A stretch of DNA of 64,000 nt from Diprion similis (lineage: Eukaryota; Arthropoda; Insecta; Hymenoptera; Diprionidae), in the NCBI RefSeq assembly GCF_021155765.1, contig NC_060107.1, positions 15,114,501-15,178,500 of the forward strand, in the 5' to 3' direction. Position numbers and translations under genes: made by a program. The notes beneath the pieces are model-generated. The model was not told the DNA's origin. It searched no databases and saw nothing but the letters and a program-made list of their open reading frames with translations. This document shows positions 25,233 through 37,470 of this stretch, in pieces. Every line of letters begins with the position of its first letter. The stretch's first letter is position 1.

Positions 25233-28200
25233 TCAATTACACTCGTGAGTATTGGTAAATTTACGGCAAGTCTTGCACTTCACGTAGCAACAATTGTACC
25301 ACTTGCATTGACATCGTTCGAGTATTTCTTTGGTTTTTGTAATGTGTCCTCGTCCGCAGCAGAGATATTCGCAACCCTCGTAGCCTGAACTACTCGCGTT
25401 ACACTGCCTGAAATATTTTTTATTTATGATTACGATAAAACACAGCGTATTTTCATTATTTGCAACTATAAAGGTCATTCTATTTATTCCTGACTTAAGT
25501 CGTTACTATATTTTAAATTTATGTGAATTCGATGTTTTTCATTAATGATGATATAAAAACTTTCGAATAATTAGACAAGAAGTGAAAGTGATCATTTTTA
25601 CTTGCGTTAGGAACTCATATTTATGAACTTAGTGCACAGGTGAAACATTATATATTTTTATCGGAAATCTAAATCGTAGATCGGAGTATAGACTGAAAAT
25701 GGAGTCCACCCTAAATCTGCCTGAGGAACTTTTTAATGAAACCTTGACAGGTATGAACGTATGATTATTGCTTCCCGCTCTGCCGTAAATCTCTCCGCTA
25801 ACTGTAAAACGATCCTTTCTCTTGATGCATCTCCATTCTTTTGTAATGAACCAATTCTTCGACTTATGGTTCAATGAAATTACTGAAAATCGTTCTAAAT
25901 CACTGAAAATCGATTGATTTTACATCAGATAGTTTCAAATTGCAAAAATTATCATATTCCAAAATCAACTGATTTCCTCCTTTCATTTCACATAAAAAAA
26001 TTTCAAAATAAAAATTGAGTTATAAGGATTTTTACCCACTATTGGCCCAATTTATCCTTCGATGAACCAAATATCATCTTCAGGAATGTGGAAATTTTTT
26101 TTTTTTTAATTTAGCTAAATCGTTGGCAAATTGGTGAAACTTTTTTTTAGAGAATTAAGATAATTGGACATAACCAATCGCATGGTTCGTCGCAAGATCG
26201 AAAGAATTAATTGGACCATCGGTGAGGAACAATCCTTACGATAAGAATTTGGTCACCAAAGTTTTTTCCGATGTGAAAGGAGAACTTTGATCAAGAAATG
26301 AGAATATTCTAGACCATGTTACATTTTTTTAAGTAGCTGTATTGATCATCTCAAATTACTAGAAACAACTCAAATCGAATAAAAATCGATGAAAATTGAT
26401 CGAACCCTATCAAAAGTATTAGAGTCAGCAGAATATTGGAATCACTCGCCATTTTAGGGCGTATCTTAGTCGATATCGACGTGTCGTATATATCACCAAA
26501 TATCGAAATCCACGTATCTCAATTCTAAACACAATTCTGAACAAATACAAAAAAAAAAAAAAAAAAAACACTCCAATACATTTTTATTTCTGCGTCAAAT
26601 GAAAATATATTGGAGTGTTTTTGTTCAGAATTGTGTACAGAATGGGTCCGTTGAGCCCTTTTCCACGCGTGAGATAAGTAGCTCCGAATTTTGGAGATAA
26701 TTCGCACCTTGGTGACACAGGTGATACAGCTCAAAAATCGGCGTTTGTCGAGATTCAAATCCATAACCATACGAAGAGAAACTTGTGTAGTTGCGAAACG
26801 TGCCACCAGAGATCAGGAGTGTCGATATCGCTCGCAACCACTGATATTTTCTGAATCGCATTTGTCGTAAGCACTGTCCCTTCAGAGTCCGTACAGCGAA
26901 CTTCAACTTGCGTTCGCATCATTGTATTGAGTGTGAATGAAGTTTTTGATATTAATAATTTCCTTCAAAGATCAATGGTTTACCCCTTTTAACTTATGAG
27001 GGTTTGATCTTTTTTCTTTTGCTCGTACTGAAAATAACTATTTTTTCAATTCTGTCACCTATAGTCGTCATGGCGCGAACATAATTTAGATTGTCACTTT
27101 GCAATGCGTCATCTGGTGCAAAAAAATCAAACTCATGCAACCAGGCTGATAGCTGACCGTATTTTTCGCGTTTCGATGGTAGAACAGGTATATTATTGAT
27201 TACGTTTCATTAATTTATATGTCATGAGTAATTTGAAACTTCGAAAATAACGATTTTCCCCCATTAATACAATTAATATTAAACACTTAGGTTATGTGGT
27301 AGTAAAATGGCGTCGATAACGAGACTCTGACATCGTGAGGACATTTTCCAATATACAACAACGTCGAAATCGGCCGGGCACCCCTTAAGTAATAAAATAA
27401 ATAGCGGCTGGATAATATTTTATACCTTCCAGCGGTTCCAAGGCTCCCGCGTTTCTTGTCGGGCAGACAGTAGTCGGGACTTTTCGTCGTGTAAAGAAGA
27501 TTATCGTGATGGTATAACGGAGGCAAACGGCCGCCCGGTCTTGCTCGAACTTCTGCGGCAGTTGCATACCTCTGAAGAAGACGTTTCCCTGCCACGACTG
27601 GCCCCGAAGAGCTGAGCCCTCGCCAGCATGTGCGGACACTGCAAGAACCTGACACTCCGTGACATTTGCACTCCAAAGTCAAAGACTGTTCCACGGCCTG
27701 CACAGAGACAGCCGATGGTAAAATTAATTTTTATAAAGATCAAGAGAAATGAACAGCTAAAAATAGACTCGAATTAAGTTTTGCCCTGAAAGATATGCAA
27801 CCTAAAAACCCTCGTATTTAAGTTCGCAAGTCTTTTCATTTTCTATTGTTATCCTGTCACGCAACTTATTGAAACCAAATTAAAGCACAACAGCTTGCGG
27901 GAGGTTTTTTATGCGTTGGTATTACATATTTGTATAATCCATGGAAATCGATAAGCTGTTCCTTCGATATCATATTGCTTACGATTTAAATAAACCCTGG
28001 TAACACGTTGAAACCCGACTGAGACAGATTTACTTTTAACGAAATCAATCGTGTTAGTAAAATGTTCGTGTATTTGATAGAATCTATGCTATATTTAATG
28101 ATAATTTTTATACATTCCTACTTCGAACAAAAAATTTAAATCTATTTCATTCATATCTTTTAACCTACAGATATGCTAGAAAAGGCTTTGCATGGTGAGA

Positions 28201-30446
28201 AAAATTCTTTGCAATTTCTCATAATTATATAAAAAAAAAAAATTTGTTTTTCAGAAATATTGTACCTTGCTTCCGGTTAGTTTTGAGAAAACTTCCGTAC
28301 GATTTCTGAAAAACTCAGAAATTTTGTGTTGTTGACTATTTTTGAACAAACCCGGTTAGAGCTAACTATATCGAACCGATTTTGGCAGAAAATTAATATC
28401 TTTTCAGAACTCACTGTGTATCACAATAAGTTCGCAAAAAGTAGAAGGGCTGGTGTTTTAGCTTATTTTCTGATTATACAACGTCATGAAAAATTGAAAT
28501 TGCTTTCTGTGGGAAATTAGAAATTTTAAGGAGACAGTTAAAATGAATTTCTCCGAAATATCACTGAACAAAATCTGAACGTACTTGTGAAAGAATATTA
28601 CCAATGAAACTAGAATTATGAAAACATTTCAGAAATTTTCAAGAAATATAAAGGTTTTTCCATAAATCTGCCGAAATTAATATTCCGCGTAGCAGTAGAG
28701 ATTGAGATATTTGCACAAAATTTCTATAAATTAGTAGAACATGTCAGAGATGTGTCAGAAAAGCGAAAAAATCACATTCTGTGTCAATTGGTAGAAATTT
28801 TTGAAAGTTTATAAAAAATAAAAATCGCACAGGTGTGAAAATTTTTTCTCTTGCCACAGAATGTTGATCTTTCCTGCAGCTTTCACCCGTTGACCCTATT
28901 ATTAACTCACCCTTCTCCCAGCCCTGTTGTTGTGCATGTTGACGGCATGCATGAACTTTCCAAGGGTTCCACTTCCGGGGAGACTCGATGCTTGGAGAAA
29001 GCGCTTGGCGATTCGGGAAGCCGATTTGACGTCGTCGCCACAGCCACCCCATTTGAATGAGCTTCGCGAAGCCAGGGCCCCCAGAGCTATAGAAGATGAG
29101 GTCAGAGCCGAAGGGGAGGGTGGCTCTCTTCTTGGAGGCGTGGCGCAGGAACACGCGGCCAGGCTTCCTAGGGCACAACCTCGCGCCAATCTCCAAACTG
29201 CTGCAGCAGCCGACATCGCGTAGACAAAGGCTTGTTCCCGCGTTCCTGGATTGGAAGTAATGTGGCTTGAAGCGGAAGACTTATTTTTTAGGGAATTTTT
29301 TCGTAGAGCTACTAAATGAAGAAGAAGAAGAACGCAACTGTTTAGTGATTTGAATAAGGTGGCAGAAGAAGTAGAAGAAGAAGAAGATGACGGAGGATGA
29401 GGAGGAGGAGGAGGAGGGGAAGGAGAAGAAGAAGAAAAAGAAGAACGCATGTCTTCCGTGCTCTAAACCATTTCAAAAGAAGGATAAATAACTAGAAGAG
29501 GAAGAGGAAGAGGATGTCATTTTTTACTAATCAAAGGCATAATTTTTATGTAATTCAACGCCAATGTTCATCAGAATTTAAGAAATACTAATTCAATTAG
29601 TTTAACTTCTTTTTTGTGTTTTTCAATCGTGAACTATCGGCTTCCACACCGTCTGAAAATATTTCTCAACTGTTTTGCTACCCGCAGGAAAATCTCAAGA
29701 ACCTAATCAAAGCATGAACAAAAGGACAAGGCTCCTTTGAATACAGGACTTCGCAATAAGTATAAGACGAAAGCGTATAAGGTACTAATTCCTTCCACCA
29801 CGAGGATTACTTAAGGAGAAATTTAAAGGAAGAAGAAGCCATACTTGCCTCATGGTTCGATAATAATAAACTCTTGGTAATAATTAAGTACTAAAAGAGT
29901 AGAGTAAACGTCTTCTCTTCATGGGTTTTCCCGTACAACGCGACTTCGAATAACTCTTTCAACGGAATTTAGGGATTCAAACATTATATATAAGTATTTT
30001 TTAACAAATCTCTGAAAGCTTTTTACATATTTTTCGATCACCTTAAATGCAGTTGAAGAACACAGACTTACATGAAACACTTTTTCAGAATCCGTCTGCA
30101 CAGTTTTCAGAATTCTTAAGACTTCCGTTGAGAAAAATGGTTGCAAACAATGTTCCGGTGTTCGAAAATGACGCCACGGATTCAAAAAAGACGGTTTTAC
30201 CTACCGCCGAGTAAATCCTGAGTGTAGTTTGGGGCGAGTTGAATGCTGCTGCAGTTCCATCGGCGATAACGAAACGTCTGCTGGCAAACCGTCGACGTGT
30301 CTTTAGCGGCCTCGACCAAGCTGGGCATGACGTCTGGAGACGCGCGGCACACTCGGGCCTGTTTCCTTTCCAGGAGACCGGAACTCCTGACTCCGGTGCA
30401 GGACTCTCTCGACCAATTCCATCCGTCATTCGTGTGACCAAGTGCC
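25233..30446 (-). CDS. Wnt11: Wnt11 secreted signalling protein, first exon not identified
   Basis: Minus-strand exons in order: 30446-30205, 29245-28911, 27697-27426, 25407-25233 (stop at 25233-25235). Phases join (1, 0, 2). Exon one read here starts ALGHTNDGWNWS and contains RRWNCSSIQLAPNYTQDLLG, the Wnt11-specific WNCSSIELAPN block. Exon two has GTREQAFVYAMSAAAAV and WGGCGDDV; exon three has CKCHGVSGSCSVRTCWRGL, whose serine in CHGVSGSC is the family's palmitoleoylation site, and SPDYC; exon four has QCNASSSGYEGCEYLCCGRG and the C-terminal cysteine cluster ending HECN. The family binds Frizzled and mainly drives non-canonical, polarity and migration signalling. Between the CSC motif and WGGC there is a Pro/Ser/Ala-rich insertion longer than in vertebrate Wnt11. 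The signal-peptide exon must lie above 30446; the reading frame stays open to about 30497 without ATG, so the acceptor could also be near there. Confidence 0.92.
26529..26636. repeat. Hairpin with A-tract in Wnt11 intron
   Basis: The arm starting ACACAATTCTGAACAAATAC at 26529, then an A tract and CACTCCAATACATT, pairs with TATTGGAGTGTTTTTGTTCA and GAATTGTGT ending at 26636. The loop is about 15-25 bp. The long A tract in one arm has shrunk to five bases in the other. Could be a foldback transposon remnant or an inverted duplication. Confidence 0.6.
27886..27925. repeat. Short dispersed repeat (pair with 38711-38750)
   Basis: GCACAACAGCTTGCGG followed by GAGGTTTTTTATGCGTTG is matched by GCACAACAGCTTGCGG then AGAGTTTTTATGCTTTG at 38711. 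Flanks differ. About 40 bp shared, origin unknown. Confidence 0.5.
28250..28780. repeat. Dispersed repeat family R1, copy 3
   Basis: Lies in the Wnt11 intron between exons at 27697 and 28911. The longest of the R1 copies: it shares GGCTGGTGTTTTAGCTTATT with the copy at 12250 and AAATCTGCCGAAATTAAT with those at 21730 and 36815. No ORF with coding character. Confidence 0.45.
29315..29520. repeat. Purine-rich GAA/GAG low-complexity tract
   Basis: Runs of GAAGAAGAAG and GAGGAGGAGG, in the Wnt11 intron just upstream of the 28911-29245 exon. The minus strand gives a long Ser/Pro ORF that is an artefact of the repeat and runs into the true exon. Confidence 0.75.
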
Positions 30447-31189
30447 CTGAGACAAATTTCCGGTAGAAATAAGATGGATTGATCGGACCGTCTAAATCAG
30501 AAGTTGGAAGAAGCAAAAGTACCTGTAAAAAATCTCTAGCCGTTGTATCGGGGCCAATGACGGTGAGACAATTGCATTTTGAGAATTAAGAAATAATTCT
30601 GAGCAAAACACAAACTGGGGTAGCAACAATTTTTGAAAAAAGTTTTCATAATTATAACACTCAATTGCTTGAACTTTGGTGTTTTTTATATAATTGCAAT
30701 ATTTTTAGTCTTAGTCGGTTTATCGTAGAGATATCTAGAGATCACCTGAAAAAAAGTTCACCAAGAATCATCCCCACGGTTTATAAAAATGTATTTGTGT
30801 AAGTACGGTATATATAGCAGACATTCGTAAAAAATTACGTCAAGGCGTTCTCAATATTGTTCTACAATGCGAGATGACATGAATGTCTTACAAAAATTTT
30901 GTGGGAATTTGGCCAGTGAGTAAAATGAGTTCAGATATTAGAATTTAATCGAAAACACCAGAGTTTAATCATTAATATACTTATTATAACACTTCTTCTC
31001 GAACTGTTGATACGTTTTAGTTCTCATTCGAATTTGCTCAAATTATACATTTCTCTTATGCAGTAGTATTATTGCTTCATTTGCATTCACTATCATTTGT
31101 GTTAATAACTAACTAGATTTTTTAATGGTTTCTTCTCTTTTCCTAACTTTACTCAGACTGCAGATAAAAGAGATTTTAAAGCTCGAATA

Positions 31190-32221
31190 CACGGAGAGGA
31201 AAGGACTTCTTGAACCAACAAAATAGATTTTGTTGGAGTTCATTTACTTCAATCTTATTTGTTCCAAATACGATGACTTCGATTCAACAATTTCGACTTA
31301 ACTAGTTTGTCAATATGATTAAGTCGAGCGAATTCCTTGATTCAACGAAAGTCTTTTTTGTTGCGATTAAGTGTACCTTTTGATTAGTTTCCGAAACTGA
31401 GTCAACTAATTATCATTTCATTCGAAGTTTATGTATGGTTCTTCCAAGTTCAAATAAAAGAAGTACACGAATCTAGGCAACCAAAAATTTACATCGACGA
31501 ATCCCATACTTTGTTGATCTAACTGGTTGGATCAGTCGCACTAATTTATTCATGAGGTAAAAGAAACACCACATGCTTTGAAACAAGTAGAGAATATATT
31601 TATTGTAAACATCAATATATTAGCACTAGAAACCGCCACTAGGTGGCGAACTTTCTCGCTACGGAAGTAGCTTCAGAGATAGTTATAGAATCGGGTAGTC
31701 CGCTATGAAGTCAGATAAAGATACCGTAATCACAGGCAACTTATGGGACCGTAATATCAATTGTCCTCGGACCTACAAGCGAAGATAGCATAATACCAAG
31801 TGTCGAGTCATCGAAATTCATATTGACTAGAAATGAACTAAAACTGTTGACACGTGTTCAATTTATATTTCTTTTAAAATTTTAACTCAACAGATTTATA
31901 ATTGATATCATTTGAAGAATACCTTTTGTGCGCTTGAATAACTAATGTTCAGTCTGTATAAAAGATTTTAGTAACAACAAATTTCATTGCCTGGTTCAAC
32001 CATTGAATCCTTGTCTCAACAAAACATGAATTAGAACAAGCTCAATTTGTTTTGATATAACAATTTCATATTTTTAAAATAAAACGATTCAATCACAAGT
32101 ATTTGATTCCGACAAAAGTATTTTATTGAATTGAGTGAGTATTGTGTTCGCCGCATTTGATTTTAGCATTTAGTTGAATCAAACGAATATCACTTGACTC
32201 AAATAATCCTTTCTCTCCGTG
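31190..32221. mobile_element. TA-flanked non-autonomous DNA transposon, about 1.03 kb
   Basis: Left end TA|CACGGAGAGGAAAGGACTT, right end AAATAATCCTTTCTCTCCGTG|TA, so the ends are inverted repeats (CACGGAGAG core, similarity continuing about 20 bp) flanked by TA on both sides, as for Tc1/mariner-type insertion. The interior repeats short palindromic phrases such as TTGAATCAA, TTGATTCAA and CAACAAAATAGATTTTGTTG, plus a GC-richer middle (31620-31800). No transposase ORF. Confidence 0.65.
31636..31647 (+). promoter_or_regulatory. CTCF-consensus-like site inside the transposon
   Basis: CCACTAGGTGGC, with following G, fits CCASYAGRKGGC at every position and sits in the middle of the 31190-32221 element. 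Candidate only. Confidence 0.3.
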
Positions 32222-33156
32222 TACTTGGTAAATTCAATTATGCGTTGCTATAGCTAGAGTTTTTTGATTTTAACAAGCCCCCGTTTATGGTTTCACGAAA
32301 TTTGGAAGCAGAATCAGCGGCTTCTATGCATTGGAAAATGTAGATTCAGCTAAATTTTCTTTTTTAACTAATTTCCAAAAAAATTTATGAAAAATCCCAA
32401 GTAATTTTTCAAGTTTTCTGAGCATGTCAGTTCACGAAAAATCTAAATCCATTTCGAATTATGGTGGCTACATGTAGTTTACATAGCCTGATGGGTGATA
32501 GAACCAAAGTTGACTTGCAGATTTGATTCTGTTCGAGGCAGGTAATCAATCGCTGATATCTCAACGCCAAAGTATTTAATTAAAAACTTATGGGATTTGA
32601 TCTTATTTTCGAAGTGTCTAAAAAATAAATCACAGATTTGTATAAACGAATGAAAAATTGTCAAGATGGAAAATGAAAACGTAAAACCTGACTTGACTTC
32701 AACGTGAAAAAGTATTAATTATCCTTTGTGCGCAAATGCTTTGTTACTCTGACTAGAGACTGAAACTAATTCCGTCCCACGTAGGTTTAAGTTGATTTGA
32801 AATTTCAGTGACTTCTACAAACGAATTGCAACTGCATGGCACAAAAGAGATCGTATCTCTCAGCCATGAAAGGGTTCCTGCAGAACTGATAGACGTGCCC
32901 ATAACCCACGCAACGAAATAACATCCATCTCTCCTGTAGCACCTTTATGTGCCAGGTGTTAAGTGGCAACGGCTTATTATACGAGCGGCAAGACACTGCG
33001 GAGGGTTTACTGTCCGGGAAAAACCTCCCACTCACAGTTCGTTGTCTCGGATGTATGTACGCTGGTTTCACATACGTTCAAACTCGCGTACTTCTTACAC
33101 AAAACACACCCAAGTACTTTAATGTACCCTACTGCAATTTTTAGCCTTTTGTCCAA

Positions 33157-33490
33157 CGATATCTCGAGAATGGTTCAAAGGATTTAGATGCATTTGCAAT
33201 TGGTCGCGCGTTTTTCGACTTCGTCGACTTAGATTTGACTAGATTTTTATCAAAATCGGTAGAGCCAATTTTTCGGTCAATCATTTGTCTCGAGAACGGT
33301 TCATCAAAATGCAGTTTCTTTTCGTTGAATGATATCTTAAGAACGGATTAACCAATTTAGATGAGATTTGGTCACCTGCTTTGGCGTCCAATCAATTCCT
33401 TATTTAATCCCGAAAGTTCAATTTCTCTACGGACAACAATATCTTGACGATGGTTGAACCGATGCCGATGAGAATTGGTCTTCTGCTTTG
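33157..33490 (+). repeat. Degenerate repeated phrase (four copies)
   Basis: Four copies of a phrase of the form ATATCTCGAGAACGGTT-ACC-GATTTAGATGA-ATTTGGT, at about 33159, 33287, 33328 and 33440, with irregular spacing. A further similar phrase (CTCGAAAACTACTGAACCGA) is at about 42610 in the arylsulfatase gene. Probably a decayed repeat family. No ORF. Confidence 0.5.
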
Positions 33491-35500
33491 CTTTGATTTA
33501 ATTCAGATCTGATTAAATATTGACGAAAATTGGTTGAGCAATTCCTGAGTGATTTCCAAAAATAAATTTCCAAGTTGCCATGTTCAACTCAGCCTTGAAC
33601 AGATTTTCAAGTAGACTTGATCAAGTTTTGGTCAAGTTATTCTCACGTCCAGTTTTCACGTTCGTAATTAAGTACCTTAGTGGAAAGATGAAGGACCGAT
33701 TTTCCATGATATTTTTATTTCACTTCTGGGAACTCGTGATATATAAAGCAGCGCAGGTATAGGCGAAAACGGGCCTAATTGTACTCGAGAAAATAAGGAA
33801 CAACCTCGGTTGATGAACTGCGGAGTGATGGCATTTTCGCGTGCCAGCCTAGCGCCAAAAAGCAGGCGCGTTGCCCGAAGTACAAACTGCAGAAGATTGA
33901 GGGGTGTATATAGATACGAATGTACGTACCTGTATGCTGCTTATTCTTGTGATTTATGCCGGTTGAACGGCGATGGAGAAAAAGGGGATATGCTTTAATA
34001 ACAGCCCTCAACACTGTTATTATCCCCGAGAATAATTATATTGCAAGCCACGTTCGCGGCAACAAAAAGCAATTAGGGTTACGGCCCCGTTTAGACCTCG
34101 GGTAGTTATTAATTTATCGCACATATTTTGCAATATTTAACACGGAATAAAAAATCATTCTCATATTATATTACAATTTACGTGCACGTGCTGCGGGTGC
34201 GTCTTGAGACATAAGGTATTGGTATTATACTAGATGGAACTACATATTACGCTTCTTATACATAAATAAATATGAATATTCACGTTAAATCAATTAGATT
34301 TTTGCCTATTTTTCGGAAAAGAAGAGTTCCTTCAAATTGCGTGCAGTCCGTTCCCTGTCGTCAAACTTTTGGTTGAGTTATGTATACCTAACCTAAAACT
34401 AGTGTAAAGATTTATGTTCGGCCAGAACCTTATTTAACAATTGCGTGCGCTATTGAGACGCCGAATTGAAATACTTATAAACTTTGCTCCTAAAATAGTT
34501 AGGATAGTTTTAATCTGTGGCAGTTTCTGCAGATGAAATGAATCTAGAACGAGTAACAATATACGTTCTTGAAACCTTGAATAATACTAACGTGTTCTTA
34601 AAGCGATTCATTTTTCACCTAGAATTGACAGTTAACCTTCAGCAAAGCTTGCGGACGAAATGACTCTAGTTGATTAATATGCTTTTTTGAAACCCCAAAA
34701 AGTGCTGAAGCGTTCTTGAAATGATCGATTTTACTCTAAGAACAATTTTATTGTAATCTTATATCATTAGCAGATCCTGCGGATGGAATGAATCTAGAAG
34801 ATTGTGGTCTCTAAGGGGGCGTTCCTGAGAATCAGGGATGCGGCAATGAGACAAGTCTGAGAAGAGCGGCCTGCCATGGGCCCCATATGAAATATGATCC
34901 AGTGGTCGAAGATTATGATATAGGAGGCCACTGTCGTATTATACCCATATATACCCGACCTATCCGTTTCTCATTAAGCGGCCTGCATTAATCTTCTGAA
35001 TATTCGTTTCTCCGTCTGATGACTCATATTTTACACCGTATTCGTCCTTAGTTAAACTTTCAACAATTAGGTAATGATCGTTTGACGATCATTCCGCGCA
35101 AACAGAGAGTACATACAAAGAAAATTGACTCTAAATTGAAAAAAATCCAGCGTAGGGTTGGAAAATTAAAAATTTTATCGGGAGTTAGTTATATATTTGA
35201 ACCGATTGTTTGTACTCACAACCACTTGATGCACCTTCCATTCTGCACGAACAGTATCACAAGTATAAAAGATAGTGTGCAGAATTGTTCCAGGAGGCGG
35301 CAACGCTTGAAATCACACCGCATCTTCTCTTCTGGGCGATAATAAATTGACGAAATTGACGACGGTCCTTCACATCGTATAAGCAAAGGGCGACGCTGGT
35401 GTCACGGAGGTCGTTCGTACCTTCATGCCGCGATGAGGCGTGGAGTTAAAATATTATCGGCGTTGGTCCCGATCGTTTTCATTATTATGTTCCTACTTAC

Positions 35501-35630
35501 CTGAAGGTACGGCTCAGCTCTATCGTGCTCCACAAGCGTATCGATAAAACGAAAGAATCGCACCTCAACACGCGGCACCAACGTCACTCATTTCGTTAAA
35601 CTCGATCCTAAAATCACGCGAAATTTTACC
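35501..35630 (-). other. Exon-like segment with strong splice sites, unassigned
   Basis: On the minus strand a T-rich acceptor (TTTTTTTTCCTACAG) precedes 35630 and a consensus donor (CTTCAG|GTAAGT) follows 35501. All three frames carry stops in the 130 bases, though one frame is open over the last 80 bases without ATG. It could be a 5' UTR exon of Wnt11, about 5 kb downstream, or of a non-coding RNA. Confidence 0.35.
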
Positions 35631-36379
35631 CTGTAGGAAAAAAACAACCAAAGACGTCAGGATCGATCAGATTTCCTTACGGCGTCGTCAGCGACTATTC
35701 CGAACCACCGAATCCACGTATATAGAAATTCCTTCTCGTCACAAACACTTTATCAGCTCCATTCTCGTTACTCGATAGATCTTGCTTTTTAGTTGTTTAT
35801 GTTATTAACAGTATTTCTATTTCTCGTTTAAACAATTCTCACTCAGGATTCTTTTTCTGGAGTTTACATCTTGTGCTCCTCACTGTTCGGAGGCCGGAGG
35901 ACGTTTCCTTGGGCGACAGAGAATCCTCTTCTTGCAGAGCTCCGTAATGCGCGCGTTTATCGTTTGCCGGCGTCGCGGCGGTGGCGCACGGCGTTTGAAC
36001 CCGAAAGGGTGTTCAGCCCTTGTGATCAAGCTTGCACCTGTGGTATTTATCTAACTATTCTTCAGTTTTAGGTGAACACAGGAAGTGAATTTTGGCTGTG
36101 CGCGACGGATGCATCGAGACGACGCGTCGACGAACTTGCACTGATCCACAGGAAGTCGGATTTCCATCAGCGACGCGAGGAAACCCCACCACAAGCTCGA
36201 GCACCGCCTCCTTCTGGGCCATCCAGCATCCACGATTTCGACCGAACCAATGTCGACTTTTCCTTGGTGAAAATATGCTCAGAAATTTTCATTTTATCAA
36301 TTTTATTAGAAATGCTCCACGTTTTTGAACAGTTCTGAGATGAATTCTGCATTATTTCATACATAAAAGTTTGCATTAC

Positions 36380-36900
36380 TCTCACAATGCCTGAGAAATT
36401 TCAAGAAGTTCCGGAGTTTCTGGAAAAAATATCTAAGTCTTTCTTTCTTTTTCTTTGAAAATCTGAAAAATTCCGAGGTTTCGTCTAGCTGACTATTTCT
36501 GACCAAGTCTGGTTAGAGGTCAAAATCAAACTAGTTTTTTAATATAATTCACATTTGCTCAGAATTTTATTTTGGATCAAAAATATGAAAATATTCGATG
36601 TATGGTGAGTCTATACCTACGTATTTTCTAATAATACCACGTTCTGGAAAACTGGAATAGATTTCTAGAAGAAATTCAACATTTTTAGGAATCAGTTGTG
36701 AATAATTGTATTCAACAGTAGCTAAGATAATTTCCTCATATCGGTGAAGGAATATTAAAAAAAAAAACAAAATTAATAAGTCTTTTAAAAAATTAATTAT
36801 CAATAAATGTTAAAGTTTTTACAAAAATCCACCGAAATAATTTTCTTCGTTGAACTTGAGAAGTTTCTATAAAATTTTTAGAAATTACTACAGTATGAGA
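36380..36900. repeat. Dispersed repeat family R1, copy 4
   Basis: Contains CTGACTATTTCTGACCAAGT (compare CTGACTATTTCTCACCGAGT at 12141) and ATCCACCGAAATAATTTTC (compare 28665). AT-rich, no ORF. Confidence 0.45.
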
Positions 36901-36979
36901 AAAGTTCTCAATCCATCGAATTTCGCATTGAAAACGCTGGGTTGTCAATAATTTCAGAGGAAATGTATCTTTGCATCGA

Positions 36980-37470
36980 CTTTCTGCTTCTTCAAACGTA
37001 TCGTTCTTCCGATTTTAATGAGTTGTGCGTGATTATTAGTGTGTCAATGAATTCTTTACAAATCACTTGAAACGAATTTTATTCCTACGTCCTAATTTCA
37101 CTGTAAAAACCTTGCAAAGAATGAATCACAGATTAAAGTCAATAAACTTGTCCTCCATTGAGAATTATATTAGCAAAATATTCAAAATTTATTTAACAAA
37201 ATTATAGATTATCGATTAACAGGTGAAATGAACCATGGATCCATCGAAATTGGGCTGATGATACGAGTTTTTAACCGTTATGAAGTTAGCTATAACCATA
37301 CGTTCTTCATTTAGACCGACAGTGTTCAATTTTTTTCGAATTGAGAAGAGATTTTCCGAATCAAATTCTACTCAGAATCAATCAACTCGAGCTCGATATG
37401 AGAAACCCTGACTGTGTCAATCAAGTATAAATGATGAATAATTTATACAAAGAATGGTGTAGCCAATAAG
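36980..37470. repeat. Dispersed repeat family R2, copy 1
   Basis: Shares with 43270-43815, in the same order and orientation, ACAAATCACTTGAAACGAAT, CCATCGAAATTGGGC, TTTTTAACCGTTATGAAGTT and AAATTCTACTCA. About 500 bp, diverged. Confidence 0.55.

Noticed and set aside
26640-26910. tRNA-derived SINE candidate (TATGGATTTGAATC-like box, also at 44448)
   Set aside because: Only one B-box-like stretch is shared by the two places; no A box or tail could be aligned confidently.
28902-29450. Ser/Pro-rich N-terminus upstream of the Wnt11 exon (MRSSFSSSSPS...)
   Set aside because: It is the complement of a GAA/GAG repeat; a good acceptor (CCAATCCAG) starts the real exon at 29245 in a phase that fits the exon at 30205-30446.
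30085-30516. Minus-strand ORF MLLPTSDLDG... of 143 codons
   Set aside because: Wrong frame: the Wnt11 exon reads in another frame with the WNCSS and QLAPNY blocks.
34790-34900. Possible Wnt11 signal peptide on the minus strand (MAGRSSQTCLIAASLIL)
   Set aside because: Hydrophobic character is suitable, but no GT donor in the right phase follows before the frame ends.
35433-35504. Plus-strand 23-codon signal-peptide-like ORF
   Set aside because: Stops at once, with no donor before the stop; it is the complement of the exon-like segment's flank.
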